Shown here in pieces: positions 1 through 9,128 of a DNA stretch of 64,000 nt; positions within the stretch are counted from its first letter, which is position 1; the number at the start of each line of letters is the position of its first letter. The translations under genes and the position numbers were made by a program. The notes under the pieces were generated by a model. It was not told where the DNA came from. It searched no databases and saw only the letters and a program-made list of their open reading frames with translations. The stretch is from assembly GCF_009857605.1 (NCBI RefSeq), contig NZ_WWCT01000026.1:1-64000 (forward strand), given 5' to 3'. The DNA comes from Duganella levis. Its GTDB lineage: Bacteria; Pseudomonadota; Gammaproteobacteria; Burkholderiales; Burkholderiaceae_D.

Positions 1-293
1 GGCGCGCCAACCGGGGGCGCTGGCGGCATCGCAGCCGGTGCGGCGATGTACGGCGCGGGCACGGCGGCGGCCTGTGCGACAAACTGCGGCGCGGGCGAGG
101 CAACTGCCGGCATTCCAACAGCCGATGCGACGGCCGATGGCGCATCTTCCTCTGGCCAGCCATCCGCCAACGCCTGCACTGCCGAGACGAACGCATCCCC
201 CTCAGCCTCCGCCGCCCCATTGCGCAATTTCCATTGCACGCCAACTCCCATCTCCTGCAGGAAGGCCGTGCTACGTGCCGACGACTGACTCAT
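1..293 (-). CDS. Uracil-DNA glycosylase family protein, N-terminal part (cut by window edge)
   Basis: Only the first ~97 residues are visible; the gene runs off the left edge. The start ATG (293-291) overlaps the rimI stop in an ATGA arrangement, so translation is probably coupled to rimI. The visible part opens with MSQSSARSTAFLQEMGVGVQ and then becomes an Ala/Pro-rich low-complexity linker. Betaproteobacterial family-4 type uracil-DNA glycosylases commonly have such a disordered N-terminal extension before the iron-sulfur catalytic domain, and commonly follow tsaB-rimI. The catalytic domain is outside the window, so the call rests on position and the N-terminal style. Confidence 0.65.
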   Translation of the reverse strand, partial: MSQSSARSTAFLQEMGVGVQWKLRNGAAEAEGDAFVSAVQALADGWPEEDAPSAVASAVGMPAVASPAPQFVAQAAAVPAPYIAAPAAMPPAPPVGA

Positions 294-763
294 ACCTGAA
301 ACCGCATCACAATCGCGTCCTCGCGTTGCTGGCTGGCCGCCGGGTAATATCCCTTGCGGCGGCCGATCTGTTTAAATCCATAGCGCTCATAAATCTGCAA
401 GGCCCGCGTGTTCGATGGCCGCACCTCCAGCAACACCGACTCCATGCCCAGCCCGCGCGAACAAGCCACCGCCTGGTTCAGCAAAAACCGTCCCAAGCCC
501 TGCCCCTGCTTCTCGGCCGACACGGCCACATTCAGCAAATGAGACTCATCCACCACGGCCATCAACAGGAAATAGCCGAGCAGATGACCATCGCGCTCGC
601 GCAGCACCCACGCCTCGTAATTGCTGTTGAGCGAGTCGACAAAATTGGCCATGGTCCACGGATACGGATACACGCTCTGTTCCAGCGCGAACACCTCGTC
701 GAGGTCGGACGCCTGCATCGGCTCGTAATCGAGCCGCGCCAGATCCCAGACCGGCGCCGTCAT
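290..763 (-). CDS. rimI: Ribosomal protein S18-alanine N-acetyltransferase RimI
   Basis: GNAT-fold acetyltransferase of 157 residues, expected to acetylate the N-terminal alanine of ribosomal protein S18 using acetyl-CoA. The acetyl-CoA binding loop is visible as EKQGQGLGRFLLNQAV, followed by the family's YERYGFKQIGRRKGYYP stretch near the C-terminus. The start at 763 (MTAPVWDLARL) overlaps the tsaB stop as ATGA. A longer in-frame extension upstream would lie inside tsaB and is rejected. Middle gene of tsaB-rimI-udg. Confidence 0.93.
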   Translation of the reverse strand: MTAPVWDLARLDYEPMQASDLDEVFALEQSVYPYPWTMANFVDSLNSNYEAWVLRERDGHLLGYFLLMAVVDESHLLNVAVSAEKQGQGLGRFLLNQAVACSRGLGMESVLLEVRPSNTRALQIYERYGFKQIGRRKGYYPAASQQREDAIVMRFQV

Positions 764-1452
764 GCGCCGCCTTCCTTCGCGGCAGCCATATCGCGGCGCT
801 CGGCCTGCGTGTAGGCGACCTTGTTCCGCAGATACAGCGGTTGCGCCTCGGCCGCCGTGACCGTGTGACCGGCCGCAAAGGCAATCGCCGCCAGCTGCGC
901 GATCTGCGCCGCATGCGGCATCACCTCGGCAAAGCCGCCGGCCGGGAACGCCTCGGCGTACGCCGACAAGCCATTGCCGCACATAATAGGCGAGCCTTGC
1001 GGCTGGACGTCGGCCGGCGCCGACAACACCGGCGGCAACACCACCACCAGCGCGCCATTATCAAAGCGATACTGCGCCCAATAGACTTCGCCCATGCGCG
1101 CATCCAGCACCGCCAGCACTTCGGCGGCGCCATGCTGCTGATGACAGGCCAATGCCATCGCATCCAGCGTCACCACCGGCACGGCCGGCAGCTTGCCGCC
1201 GAACGCCAACCCCTGCGCCACGCCGCACGCGGTGCGCACGCCGGTGAACGAGCCGGGGCCGGAACCGAAGGCGACGGCGTCGCACTGCGGCAAGCTGATG
1301 CCGGCTTCGGCCAGCAACTCCTGAATCATCGGCAACACGGCCTGGGAATGGGTACGCACGCCGCTGGAGACGCGGCTCAGGACGTCATCGCCCCGCAGCA
1401 GTGCGACGGAAGCGGTTTCGGACGAGGTTTCAATGGCAAGAATAATAGGCAT
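760..1452 (-). CDS. tsaB: tRNA t6A biosynthesis protein TsaB
   Basis: TsaB (YeaZ) is the ASKHA-fold partner of TsaD in making N6-threonylcarbamoyladenosine at position 37 of ANN-decoding tRNAs. The 230-residue protein begins MPIILAIETSSETASVALL and has the FGSGPGSFTGVR motif, both typical of the family. The start is placed at 1452 because the family begins at this Met; upstream in-frame residues lie in the divergent promoter region shared with the thioredoxin gene. First gene of a coupled operon with rimI and the glycosylase gene. Confidence 0.95.
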   Translation of the reverse strand: MPIILAIETSSETASVALLRGDDVLSRVSSGVRTHSQAVLPMIQELLAEAGISLPQCDAVAFGSGPGSFTGVRTACGVAQGLAFGGKLPAVPVVTLDAMALACHQQHGAAEVLAVLDARMGEVYWAQYRFDNGALVVVLPPVLSAPADVQPQGSPIMCGNGLSAYAEAFPAGGFAEVMPHAAQIAQLAAIAFAAGHTVTAAEAQPLYLRNKVAYTQAERRDMAAAKEGGA

Positions 1453-1547
1453 CCCGTATTTTAACCCGCCGCGCTGGCAGGCGCGACCCCGCGCGGGCAT
1501 GTAGAATACCGTTTTTGGGCCGAGCACGCCCTGATCCGACCACGCCA

Positions 1548-1973
1548 ATGCCTAGCCTGACCCTGAATTCCGATAACCGCGAAGAAATAGCCGCAGCCCT
1601 GGCCGGCGACCGCTGGATCGTCGCCTGCCTGTGCGCCGCCTGGTGCGGAACCTGCGAATCCTACCGCGCCACGTTCGACGAACTGGCGGCGCGCCATCCG
1701 GACAAACTGCTCATCTGGATCGACATCGAAGACCAAGCCGACGTGGTCGGCGATCTAGACGTGGAAAACTTCCCTACCCTGCTGATCCAGCATCACGAAA
1801 TGGTGGCCTTCTTCGGCACCATGCTGCCGGACGTCGGCGTCGCCCACCGCCTGGTGCAATCGACCGCCGCCCAGAGCGACGAGGAATTGCAGGAATTGAT
1901 CATCAACAACAGCGAGCGCGCCGACTGGCAGCGCAACTGCAACCTGCGCGCACTGCTGCGCAACGCGCTGTAA
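1548..1973 (+). CDS. Thioredoxin-family protein
   Basis: A 141-residue cytoplasmic thioredoxin-fold protein with redox motif WCGTC near residue 33 and the thioredoxin cis-Pro region as NFPTLLI. No signal peptide is visible. A short C-terminal extension (about 35 residues, rich in Asn, Glu and Arg) follows the fold and distinguishes it from TrxA. Divergent from tsaB with a 95-bp gap. The start at MPSLTLNS was chosen because the fold begins right after it; an in-frame ATG 33 bp upstream would add a non-conserved arginine/proline-rich leader. Substrate unknown. Confidence 0.85.
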   Translation: MPSLTLNSDNREEIAAALAGDRWIVACLCAAWCGTCESYRATFDELAARHPDKLLIWIDIEDQADVVGDLDVENFPTLLIQHHEMVAFFGTMLPDVGVAHRLVQSTAAQSDEELQELIINNSERADWQRNCNLRALLRNAL

Positions 1974-1975
1974 GT

Positions 1976-2791
1976 TTATTTTTCAGGCGGAATGCCGCCC
2001 AGCGCACTGGTCGTCAAATCAAGCTGATTGCCCGCCTGCTGAGAAACAGCGGTATCGCCAATGTGCATCGTGACGCTGCTGGCCTCGCCTTTGGCGAAAT
2101 GCATCGGGCCACTGGTCGGACCTTCCTGCTGCATGACCGGCGTGGCGGTATAGGTGTCGCCATCGCCGCTGTGGTTGGACACATGCACCACGCGCATTTT
2201 CAATGCCGCGATTTGCTGCCCATCCTGACCAGCGATCATGCCCTTGTATTCCACGCCGATCAGGCGTAGCAGATCGACCAGGGAACTTGGGAAGCCGAAG
2301 TCCGGCAGTTGATACGCCGTGCGCTCTGCCCTGTCTGCACTGCCATCATCCGCAGTTTGCAGGTCCAGTTCGTTCTGCACATCGATATCGAAATCGACCT
2401 TGCGGCCGTCGGCCGTGGTAATAGTGCCCTTGGCCGAAAAATGCTGCTTCTCCTGCACGTAGCTGGAATACGTCCGCACACCATCAGTACCGAGTTGCTC
2501 GACGCCGGCGCGATTGGATTCTCCTGTGGTACTGGAAACGTCGAAGCTGAAGACCGCGCCTTCGGCATCAGCCCCCAGCACCTTGTCGGCGAAGGATTTC
2601 AGCAGATAGTTACCAAAACTCTCCATCGCCTTCTGGAACGTCGCCGAAGATTCCTGCGCAGCGGCCACGCTGATGTGGCTGTCCCGCATATCAGGCTGCG
2701 CTACCGTACCGAAAAACGGCGCTTCCGCAGTAGTACGGCGTGCATTCTGCAAGTTGGTCGCGCTGGTAACCGCGTTGTTAATCGATATCAT
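1976..2791 (-). CDS. Hypothetical protein
   Basis: A 271-residue protein I cannot name. No signal peptide or membrane segment is evident and the composition is soluble and acidic. Its central part carries TADGRKVDFDIDVQ, a pattern I associate loosely with uncharacterised proteins of flagellated gammaproteobacteria, but I cannot support a family call. An in-frame GTG lies four codons upstream at 2803; ATG 2791 is preferred because GGTGAG sits six bases before it. Its 3' end is two bases from the convergent thioredoxin gene, and it follows the molybdenum hydroxylase gene in the same direction. Confidence 0.65.
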   Translation of the reverse strand: MISINNAVTSATNLQNARRTTAEAPFFGTVAQPDMRDSHISVAAAQESSATFQKAMESFGNYLLKSFADKVLGADAEGAVFSFDVSSTTGESNRAGVEQLGTDGVRTYSSYVQEKQHFSAKGTITTADGRKVDFDIDVQNELDLQTADDGSADRAERTAYQLPDFGFPSSLVDLLRLIGVEYKGMIAGQDGQQIAALKMRVVHVSNHSGDGDTYTATPVMQQEGPTSGPMHFAKGEASSVTMHIGDTAVSQQAGNQLDLTTSALGGIPPEK

Positions 2792-2838
2792 GATGCTCAC
2801 CACTGGTTAGCAAGGGAATGAGACTCATGGTACCTCTT

Positions 2839-5112
2839 TTACAAGCTCAGCGGCAAACTCCTCAAGCGCTTGCCGGTCAGTTTGAAGACGGCGTTGGCGA
2901 CAGCAGGGGCGATCGGCGGCGTGGCCGGTTCGCCCATGCCTTCGGGATGCGCGGTGCTTGGCAGGATGATGGTCTCCACTTCCGGCGCCTGGTTCAGGCG
3001 CACCACCGGATAGTCGTGGAAGTTGCTCTGCTCGACCTTGCCGTCCTTGATGGTGGCGGCACCAAACAGCGCCGCCGACAAGCCAAAGATCACTCCCGAT
3101 TCGGCCTGCTGGCCAATGATGTTGGGATTGACCGCCAGCCCGCAATCGATCGCGCACACCACGCGGTGCACGCGGATCTCCGTGCCTTCCACCGACACTT
3201 CCGCGACCTGCGCGACGATCGTGCCGAACGACTGATGCAGCGCCACGCCATGCGCGCGGCCTTGCGGCGCCGTGCCGGCCTTGGCCACCGCCGCATTCAG
3301 CACCGCCAGATGACGCGGATGCTGCGCCAGCAGGTCGCGCCGGAACGTCACACTATCCTTGCCCGCCGCATGCGCCAGCTCGTCGATAAAGCTCTCTTTG
3401 AAGAAGGCGTTATGCGAATGGCCCACCGAACGCCAATACCCCAGCGGCACCGCGCTGTCCACGATCACATGGCGAATGCGCTGGTTGGCGAAGTGGTACT
3501 GCATATCGAATTCGCCTTCGGCCGTGGTTTTGTCCGGCCCACCGACCGGCAGGCCCAGATTGCGCTTGAAGAACTGATGTCCGATCGAGCCGCTGGCCGA
3601 TTTATTATCGTAGCCCAGCACATTGCCCGCCGCATCCAGCGTGGCGCTGAAGCGCGCCAGCGCCGCCGGGCGATACACGTCGTGCGTGGTGTCGTCCTCG
3701 CGCGACCAGATCATCTGCACCGGGTAACCGTCCGCCTGCTTGGCAATGGCGACCGCCTGCGCCACCATGTCCACATCCAGCCGCCGGCCAAAGCCGCCAC
3801 CCAGCAAAGTCACTTCCAGCACTACGTTATCGGCCGAGACGCCGCCCACCTTGGCCGCCACCTCCACCGCAAAACCCGGCGACTGCGTCGGCGCCCACAC
3901 GTGCACTTTGCCGTCCTTGACCTGCGCGGTGCAGTTGACCGGCTCCATGGCGGCATGCGCCAGATACGGCGCGCGGTATTCGGCCTTCAGCGTCTTGGCG
4001 ACGCCGGCGGCCTTGCCTTCCACCGCATCCATATCGCCCGCCTGGTAGTAGGCGTGGCCGTCCTCTTTATCCAGGCGCATGGCAAAGTCGGCATAGATAG
4101 CGTCGCTGGACAGCTTGGCCAGCGGACCGTCGTTCCATTGGATCTCCAGCGCCAGCGCGGCCTGCTTGGCTAGCCAATAGGTTTTGGCGATGACCGCGAC
4201 GCCGGCACCGGCGCCAGTCTTCTCCGTCAGCGCGGCGGAATAGTCGACTACTTTGATCACGCCCGGCATCTTCAACGCCGCCGCGCTGTTCACACTGGCG
4301 ACCGTGCCGCCGATCACCGGCGACATGCGCACCGCCGCATACAGCATGCCAGCCGGCCGCGCATCGATGCCGAAGATGGCCGTGCCATTTACCTTGGACG
4401 GCGTGTCGTGGCGCGGCTGCGGCTTGCCGATCAATTTGAATTCCTGCGGCGCCTTGAGGCGCACCTCGCCCGGTTTGGTGTTGACGGCTTTCGCGGCCAG
4501 CGCGCCATACGCCAGCTTGCGGCCATCCGCATGCAACACGTGGCCGTCCTCGGTGCGGCAGTCCGCCGCGCTGACCGACCATTCGGCGGCGGCGGCAGCG
4601 ACCAGCATGGCGCGCGCGGTGGCGCCGGCTTCACGCATCGGCTCCCACGCGTCCTTGACGCTGGACGAGCCGCCGGTAATGATCAATCCCAGTTCGCGCG
4701 CGACCTTGCCGACCACCCAGCTGACGGTGGACTTCAGGCGTCCCGTATCATCCGGATGGAACGGCAGTCCGTCCTTGAGCATGGCGATATTGCCGAAGAT
4801 TTTATCGATGGGAGCCTGCACCAGGCGCACTGCGGACAGCGGCACATCCAGTTCCTCGGCCACCAGCATCGGCAGCGCGGTGTACACGCCCTGCCCCATT
4901 TCGCTGCGCGGCATGGCGACGGTCACGGTGCCGTCCTTGCCGATGCCCACCCAGCCGTTCAAGGCCACGCTGTCGGCATCCAGCGGCAGTGGATGACTGC
5001 CGTTCAGGCGCTGGCGCGGCGGCATCACGCCCCAGCCGACCACTAATGCGCCACCCACCGCCAGACCGCCCAGGATAAAGCGGCGGCGCGATGGTTTTTT
5101 CGCTCCCTGCAT
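2839..5112 (-). CDS. Molybdopterin-binding subunit of an isoquinoline 1-oxidoreductase-type dehydrogenase
   Basis: A 757-residue protein of the xanthine dehydrogenase family, IorB-like (large beta subunit). It opens with a twin-arginine signal (SRRRFILGG plus hydrophobic stretch), implying folded export with the molybdenum cofactor. The LLGGGFGRRLDVD glycine motif near residue 440 and the C-terminal GMGEPATPPIAPAVANA segment, holding the family's catalytic Glu, are both present, so it looks intact. AGGAGA precedes the ATG. These enzymes normally pair with a small 2Fe-2S subunit and an electron acceptor; neither is adjacent, so the partner must lie elsewhere or be absent. Substrate cannot be read from sequence. 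Confidence 0.87.
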   Translation of the reverse strand: MQGAKKPSRRRFILGGLAVGGALVVGWGVMPPRQRLNGSHPLPLDADSVALNGWVGIGKDGTVTVAMPRSEMGQGVYTALPMLVAEELDVPLSAVRLVQAPIDKIFGNIAMLKDGLPFHPDDTGRLKSTVSWVVGKVARELGLIITGGSSSVKDAWEPMREAGATARAMLVAAAAAEWSVSAADCRTEDGHVLHADGRKLAYGALAAKAVNTKPGEVRLKAPQEFKLIGKPQPRHDTPSKVNGTAIFGIDARPAGMLYAAVRMSPVIGGTVASVNSAAALKMPGVIKVVDYSAALTEKTGAGAGVAVIAKTYWLAKQAALALEIQWNDGPLAKLSSDAIYADFAMRLDKEDGHAYYQAGDMDAVEGKAAGVAKTLKAEYRAPYLAHAAMEPVNCTAQVKDGKVHVWAPTQSPGFAVEVAAKVGGVSADNVVLEVTLLGGGFGRRLDVDMVAQAVAIAKQADGYPVQMIWSREDDTTHDVYRPAALARFSATLDAAGNVLGYDNKSASGSIGHQFFKRNLGLPVGGPDKTTAEGEFDMQYHFANQRIRHVIVDSAVPLGYWRSVGHSHNAFFKESFIDELAHAAGKDSVTFRRDLLAQHPRHLAVLNAAVAKAGTAPQGRAHGVALHQSFGTIVAQVAEVSVEGTEIRVHRVVCAIDCGLAVNPNIIGQQAESGVIFGLSAALFGAATIKDGKVEQSNFHDYPVVRLNQAPEVETIILPSTAHPEGMGEPATPPIAPAVANAVFKLTGKRLRSLPLSL

Positions 5113-5132
5113 AAACGTCTCCTGCTTGGTTT

Positions 5133-8100
5133 TTATTTTTTCCAGCGTACCAGCATATCATCCGCCGCTACTGGACGGCTGTAGAAGTAGCCCTGCGCCA
5201 GATTGCAGCCATGGCGCAGCAGGAAGGCCGCCTGTTCTTCGGTCTCCACGCCTTCGGCGATCACCGACAGGTTCATGCTCTTGCCCAGCTGGATAATCGC
5301 AATGGCAATCGCTTCGTCATTCACGTCGGTCGAGATGTCCTTGATGAAGGAGCGGTCGATCTTCAGCGTCTGCACCGGCAACTGCTTCAGGTAGGCCAGC
5401 GACGAATAGCCGGTGCCGAAATCGTCAATCGCCAGCGCCACGCCGATCGAGTGCAGGTCGTTGATGAAGACCATGGCGTCGCCGGTGTTCATGATCACCG
5501 ACTCGGTCACTTCCAGTTGCAGGCGTTGCGGCTCAAGGCCGGTGTCGCGCAGGATGTCGGCCACCATGTTGACGATGGAGCCGCGCTCGAACTGCTTGGC
5601 CGACAGGTTGACCGCGATCTTCGGCACATGCAGGCCGGCGTCCTGCCAGCGCACCATCTGGCGACAGGCTTCGTGCAGCACCCACTTGCCCAGCTGGTTG
5701 ATGAAGCCCGTATCCTCTGCCAGCGGAATGAAGCGGATCGGCGGAATCAGGCCCAGTTCCGGATGATTCCAGCGCACCAGCGCCTCCACGCCCACCAGGC
5801 GGCCGGTGTCGATTTCCACCTGCGGCTGATAGTTGAGGAAGATTTCGTCCTTCTCAATCGAGCGGCGCAGGAAGGTCTCCAGGCGCAGGCGCTCGACGCC
5901 CTCGCCGGTCATCGACGGCGCATAGAAGCTGAAGCCATTGCGGCCGCGCGCCTTGGCCTGGTACATGGCCACGTCGGCGTTACGGATCAACATATTCAGG
6001 TCGGCCGCATCGTCCGGGAACAGCGAGATGCCCACGCTGCAGGTGACGAACAACTCGTGCCCGGCCACCATGAACGGCTCCTCGAACATCTGCACCAGCT
6101 TCTCGGCGACCTGGCTGGCGCCGTACTGGTTCTCGATATTCTCCAGCAGCACAATGAATTCGTCGCCGCCCAAACGTGCCAGCGTGTCGCCTTCGCGCAG
6201 TCGGTCTTGCAGTGCCTTGGCCACTTGCTTCAGCAGCTCGTCGCCAATGTGGTGGCCCAGCGTGTCGTTGACGTTCTTGAAGCGATCCAGGTCGATGAAC
6301 AGCAGCGCCAGTTGTTCGCCATCGCGCGCGGCGCGCAGCAAGGCGTGCTGCAAACGATCATGGAACAGCAGGCGGTTCGGCAACGCCGTCAGCGGATCGT
6401 GGTGCGCCAGGTGGTCCAGCTTTTCCTGCGACTCCTTGGCCTTGGTGATATCGCTGAACACGCCGACGTAATGGGTGGCGCGACCGCGCGTGTCACGCAC
6501 CGCGCTCACGGTCAGGAATTCCAGATACAGCTCGCCGTTCTTGCGCACGCTCCAAAGCTCGCCGCGCCAGAAGCCCTTGTCCAGCTGTTCCTGCCACATC
6601 TCTTCGTAGAACGACTGTTCGTGACGGCCGGAGCGCGTCAGCGTGCGGTCCTTGCCCATCGCTTCGGCCTCGGTGTAGCCGGTGATCTGTGTGAACGCCG
6701 GATTGACGGCGACGATGGTGCCTTCCGCATCCAGCACCACCACGCCATCGGCAATGTGCTCGATGACGGTGGCCGACAGGCGCAGTTTTTCTTCCGCTTC
6801 CTTGCGCGCGGTGATGTCGGCGTAGACCCAGATGCTGCCCTCATTGGCGCGGTTCTGGTCCAGCGCACAGCCGCTGACCATGCACCAGAAGGTGCTGCCG
6901 TCCTTGCGGCGGTACTGGCGCTCTTCGCTGAAGTAGTCGCCCTGCGCCAGCGATGGATACTGGCGCGCGCCGGCCGCTTCAAAGTCGAATGCGGTCATGA
7001 AGACGATCGAGGTCGAGGCGCCGGTCATGGCGCCCGGCTCGTAGCCGAACAATTCTTCGCAGCGGCGATTGACCGAGACAATGGTCCGGTGGCGCACGAA
7101 CATCACGCCGAACATCACGTTGTCCAGAATCGCGCTCTGCTCGGCCAGCAGCGCTTCGATGCGCATTTCATTGTGCTTGCGCTGGCTGATGTCGGAGATG
7201 ATGCCGTCCACCCATGGCGCATCGCGGTCGGCCTCGGAGGGCTGCGGCTGGCCGTTTTCCTGCACCCAGCGCACGGCGCCGGCGGCGTCTTGAATACGGT
7301 ATTCGATTTCGTATGGCTGGCCGTCGCGCAGCGCCTGGGCGATGACGCGGCGCTGCTTCTTGCGGTCTTCCGGCGCAATCAGATTGGTCCAGGAATGCGT
7401 GGTGCTGCGCATGAATTGCGCCGCCGTGTAGCCGGAGATGTCGGCGATGGCGTCCGAAACGAAATCAATCGGGCCGTCCGGACGGAAGCGGAACACCGCG
7501 CCCGGCACCTGGGTGACGATGGTACGGAAGCGCTCTTCGCGCTGGCCGATATCCTCGAACAGGCGCTTGATCGCCACCCGCATCTGCTCCAGCTGCTGCG
7601 CCAGGCGGCCCAGTTCATCGCTGCCGGTGACGTCCAGCCGGGTTTCAAAGTCGCCGTGCGACAGGCGGTCGGAGAAGCGCATCAGCTTGCGCAGCGGTTT
7701 GATCAGGCGCGCATTCAGGAACAGCACGATCAGCAGCAACGACACGGTCAGCTGCGCCGCCAGCACGAACACATAGGACAGCTGCTTCTCGCGCAACTCT
7801 TGCTGGCTGCGGGCATCGTCCATTTCCACCATGATGCGGCCGATGCGCTCGCCGCGCACCAGGATTTCGCGGTCGGCACGATAAACGTTACCACTGGCCA
7901 CGCGCGGCGAGCGCACGTGCATGAATTGGGTATCGGCCTGGCCGACCACCTGCACTTGCAGCACCGAGCGGTCGCGCATTACCGATTCGACCAGCGAGTG
8001 GGCCGATTCGGCATTCATATTCCACAGGGATTCCTGCATGCCCAGCGCCAGGATGTCGGCGTTGCGCTGCAACGATTCATTTAGCGCCACGCGCGCCGAC

Positions 8101-8252
8101 TGCTGCTCGTGCACGCCGATCAGCAGGTAGCTGCCGATAATCGCAGGGATGACCAGGCCGCCAAATACCACCAGCAGCAATGCGCCATAGATGGACAGGC
8201 CGTACAGCGCACTGAGGCGGGCGCGGAATTTCTGGTAAATCGTGCTAGTCAT
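5133..8252 (-). CDS. Membrane-bound PAS-GGDEF-EAL cyclic-di-GMP signalling protein
   Basis: A 1039-residue bifunctional-type protein. N-terminal membrane segment near 20-48, extracytoplasmic region, second segment near 155-180, HAMP (~180-235), three PAS/PAC units (~240-615), GGDEF (~630-780) and EAL (~795-1035). The cyclase active site is intact (LARLGGDEF) with an inhibitory REGD exactly five residues upstream. The phosphodiesterase site is intact too (EALVRW, NLSAKQF, EVTESVIM, DDFGTGYSS, AEGVETEEQ). Both activities are therefore possible, with the I-site able to brake synthesis. The input sensed by the periplasmic and PAS domains is unknown. The adjacent genes give no clue to a target. 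Confidence 0.95.
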   Translation of the reverse strand: MTSTIYQKFRARLSALYGLSIYGALLLVVFGGLVIPAIIGSYLLIGVHEQQSARVALNESLQRNADILALGMQESLWNMNAESAHSLVESVMRDRSVLQVQVVGQADTQFMHVRSPRVASGNVYRADREILVRGERIGRIMVEMDDARSQQELREKQLSYVFVLAAQLTVSLLLIVLFLNARLIKPLRKLMRFSDRLSHGDFETRLDVTGSDELGRLAQQLEQMRVAIKRLFEDIGQREERFRTIVTQVPGAVFRFRPDGPIDFVSDAIADISGYTAAQFMRSTTHSWTNLIAPEDRKKQRRVIAQALRDGQPYEIEYRIQDAAGAVRWVQENGQPQPSEADRDAPWVDGIISDISQRKHNEMRIEALLAEQSAILDNVMFGVMFVRHRTIVSVNRRCEELFGYEPGAMTGASTSIVFMTAFDFEAAGARQYPSLAQGDYFSEERQYRRKDGSTFWCMVSGCALDQNRANEGSIWVYADITARKEAEEKLRLSATVIEHIADGVVVLDAEGTIVAVNPAFTQITGYTEAEAMGKDRTLTRSGRHEQSFYEEMWQEQLDKGFWRGELWSVRKNGELYLEFLTVSAVRDTRGRATHYVGVFSDITKAKESQEKLDHLAHHDPLTALPNRLLFHDRLQHALLRAARDGEQLALLFIDLDRFKNVNDTLGHHIGDELLKQVAKALQDRLREGDTLARLGGDEFIVLLENIENQYGASQVAEKLVQMFEEPFMVAGHELFVTCSVGISLFPDDAADLNMLIRNADVAMYQAKARGRNGFSFYAPSMTGEGVERLRLETFLRRSIEKDEIFLNYQPQVEIDTGRLVGVEALVRWNHPELGLIPPIRFIPLAEDTGFINQLGKWVLHEACRQMVRWQDAGLHVPKIAVNLSAKQFERGSIVNMVADILRDTGLEPQRLQLEVTESVIMNTGDAMVFINDLHSIGVALAIDDFGTGYSSLAYLKQLPVQTLKIDRSFIKDISTDVNDEAIAIAIIQLGKSMNLSVIAEGVETEEQAAFLLRHGCNLAQGYFYSRPVAADDMLVRWKK

Positions 8253-8381
8253 GCACCGGCACTGCGTATTGATTAATTTGCATCGTCAGTCTGAGGTTGT
8301 TACTTAGTAGGAATTATGCACGGAATATCTTCGCAAATATGCAAAAAAAGTGCCAGAACCGGCAAAAATCCCACAGGCGCG

Positions 8382-8387
8382 CTATGA
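8382..8387 (+). promoter_or_regulatory. Putative -10 element for the DUF1993 gene
   Basis: TATGAT lies 33 bp before the ATG at 8421. No convincing -35 box stands 16-18 bp upstream, so this is a weak single-element call. The rest of the 168-bp divergent gap shows nothing else clear. Confidence 0.35.
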
Positions 8388-8420
8388 TCGCGGCTCTTTT
8401 CCCACACATAGGAATTCACC

Positions 8421-8930
8421 ATGACCACGTTCTCGATGTACACCGCTTCCATTCCTGTGTTTAAACAGATTCTGAACAGCCTGAGCGCCATCCTCGACAA
8501 GGCTGAAGCGCACGCCGCCGACAAGAAAATTGATCCGAACGCGCTGCTGCAATACCGTCTGTTCCCAGACATGCTGCCGTTCACCCGTCAGATCCAGATC
8601 GCTTGCGATTTCGCCAAGGGTGCAGCCGCCCGCCTGGGTGGCCAGGAAGTGCCGTCGTATGAAGACAAGGAAGTAACGTTTGCCGACCTGAAAGCGCGCA
8701 TCGCCAAAACGCTGGCGTATATCGACAGCGTGCCGCAGGCGCAGATCGAAGGCAGCGAAGACCGCGCCATCACCACCGGCAGCGGCGAGAAGACCAAGCA
8801 TTTCGTGGGCCAGACCTATCTGTTCCACTACGCGCTGCCGCACTTCTACTTCCACGCCACCACCGCGTATGACATCCTGCGTCATAACGGCCTGGAAGTT
8901 GGCAAAAAGGACTTTATCGGTTCGTATTAA
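8421..8930 (+). CDS. DUF1993 family protein
   Basis: A 169-residue protein of the DUF1993 family, thought to adopt a DinB-like four-helix bundle. Typical family marks are the opening YTASIPVFKQILNSLSAIL, the LFPDMLPFTRQIQIACDFAK segment and the C-terminal PHFYFHATTAYDILRHNG. No signal peptide. Monocistronic by context: the neighbour upstream is divergent and the next gene is convergent, ten bases away. Function of the family is unknown; histidines in the C-terminal motif could bind metal, which is inference. Confidence 0.9.
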   Translation: MTTFSMYTASIPVFKQILNSLSAILDKAEAHAADKKIDPNALLQYRLFPDMLPFTRQIQIACDFAKGAAARLGGQEVPSYEDKEVTFADLKARIAKTLAYIDSVPQAQIEGSEDRAITTGSGEKTKHFVGQTYLFHYALPHFYFHATTAYDILRHNGLEVGKKDFIGSY

Positions 8931-8939
8931 TCGACAGGC

Positions 8940-9128
8940 TCAGGTATTCCGGCGCGGGTAGCCCTGCGCCAGGATGCGCTGCCAGACGATTTCTTTGGCC
9001 TCGGGTGTCATCGACACCCAGTGCGCCACCTCGACCACCGAACGGCCGCAGCCGCGGCAGATTTCGTCAAAGGTGGTCGAGCAGACTGCCACGCACGGCG
9101 TGTCCGGGCGGACCGGCAGGTCGCTCAT
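8940..9128 (-). CDS. DUF1289 family small protein
   Basis: A 62-residue protein with the family's cysteine cluster (TPCVAVC and CRGCGRS) followed by WVSMTPEAKEIVWQRI. The four cysteines suggest metal or iron-sulfur binding, which is inference. Its ATG overlaps the stop of the upstream DUF1415 gene as ATGA, so the two are translated as a coupled pair. Confidence 0.88.
   Translation of the reverse strand: MSDLPVRPDTPCVAVCSTTFDEICRGCGRSVVEVAHWVSMTPEAKEIVWQRILAQGYPRRNT

Noticed and set aside
5211-8084. A 957-residue open frame opposite the GGDEF/EAL gene
   Set aside because: His/Gln/Arg-rich shadow of a high-GC gene on the other strand; no domain, and the GGDEF/EAL frame is unmistakable.
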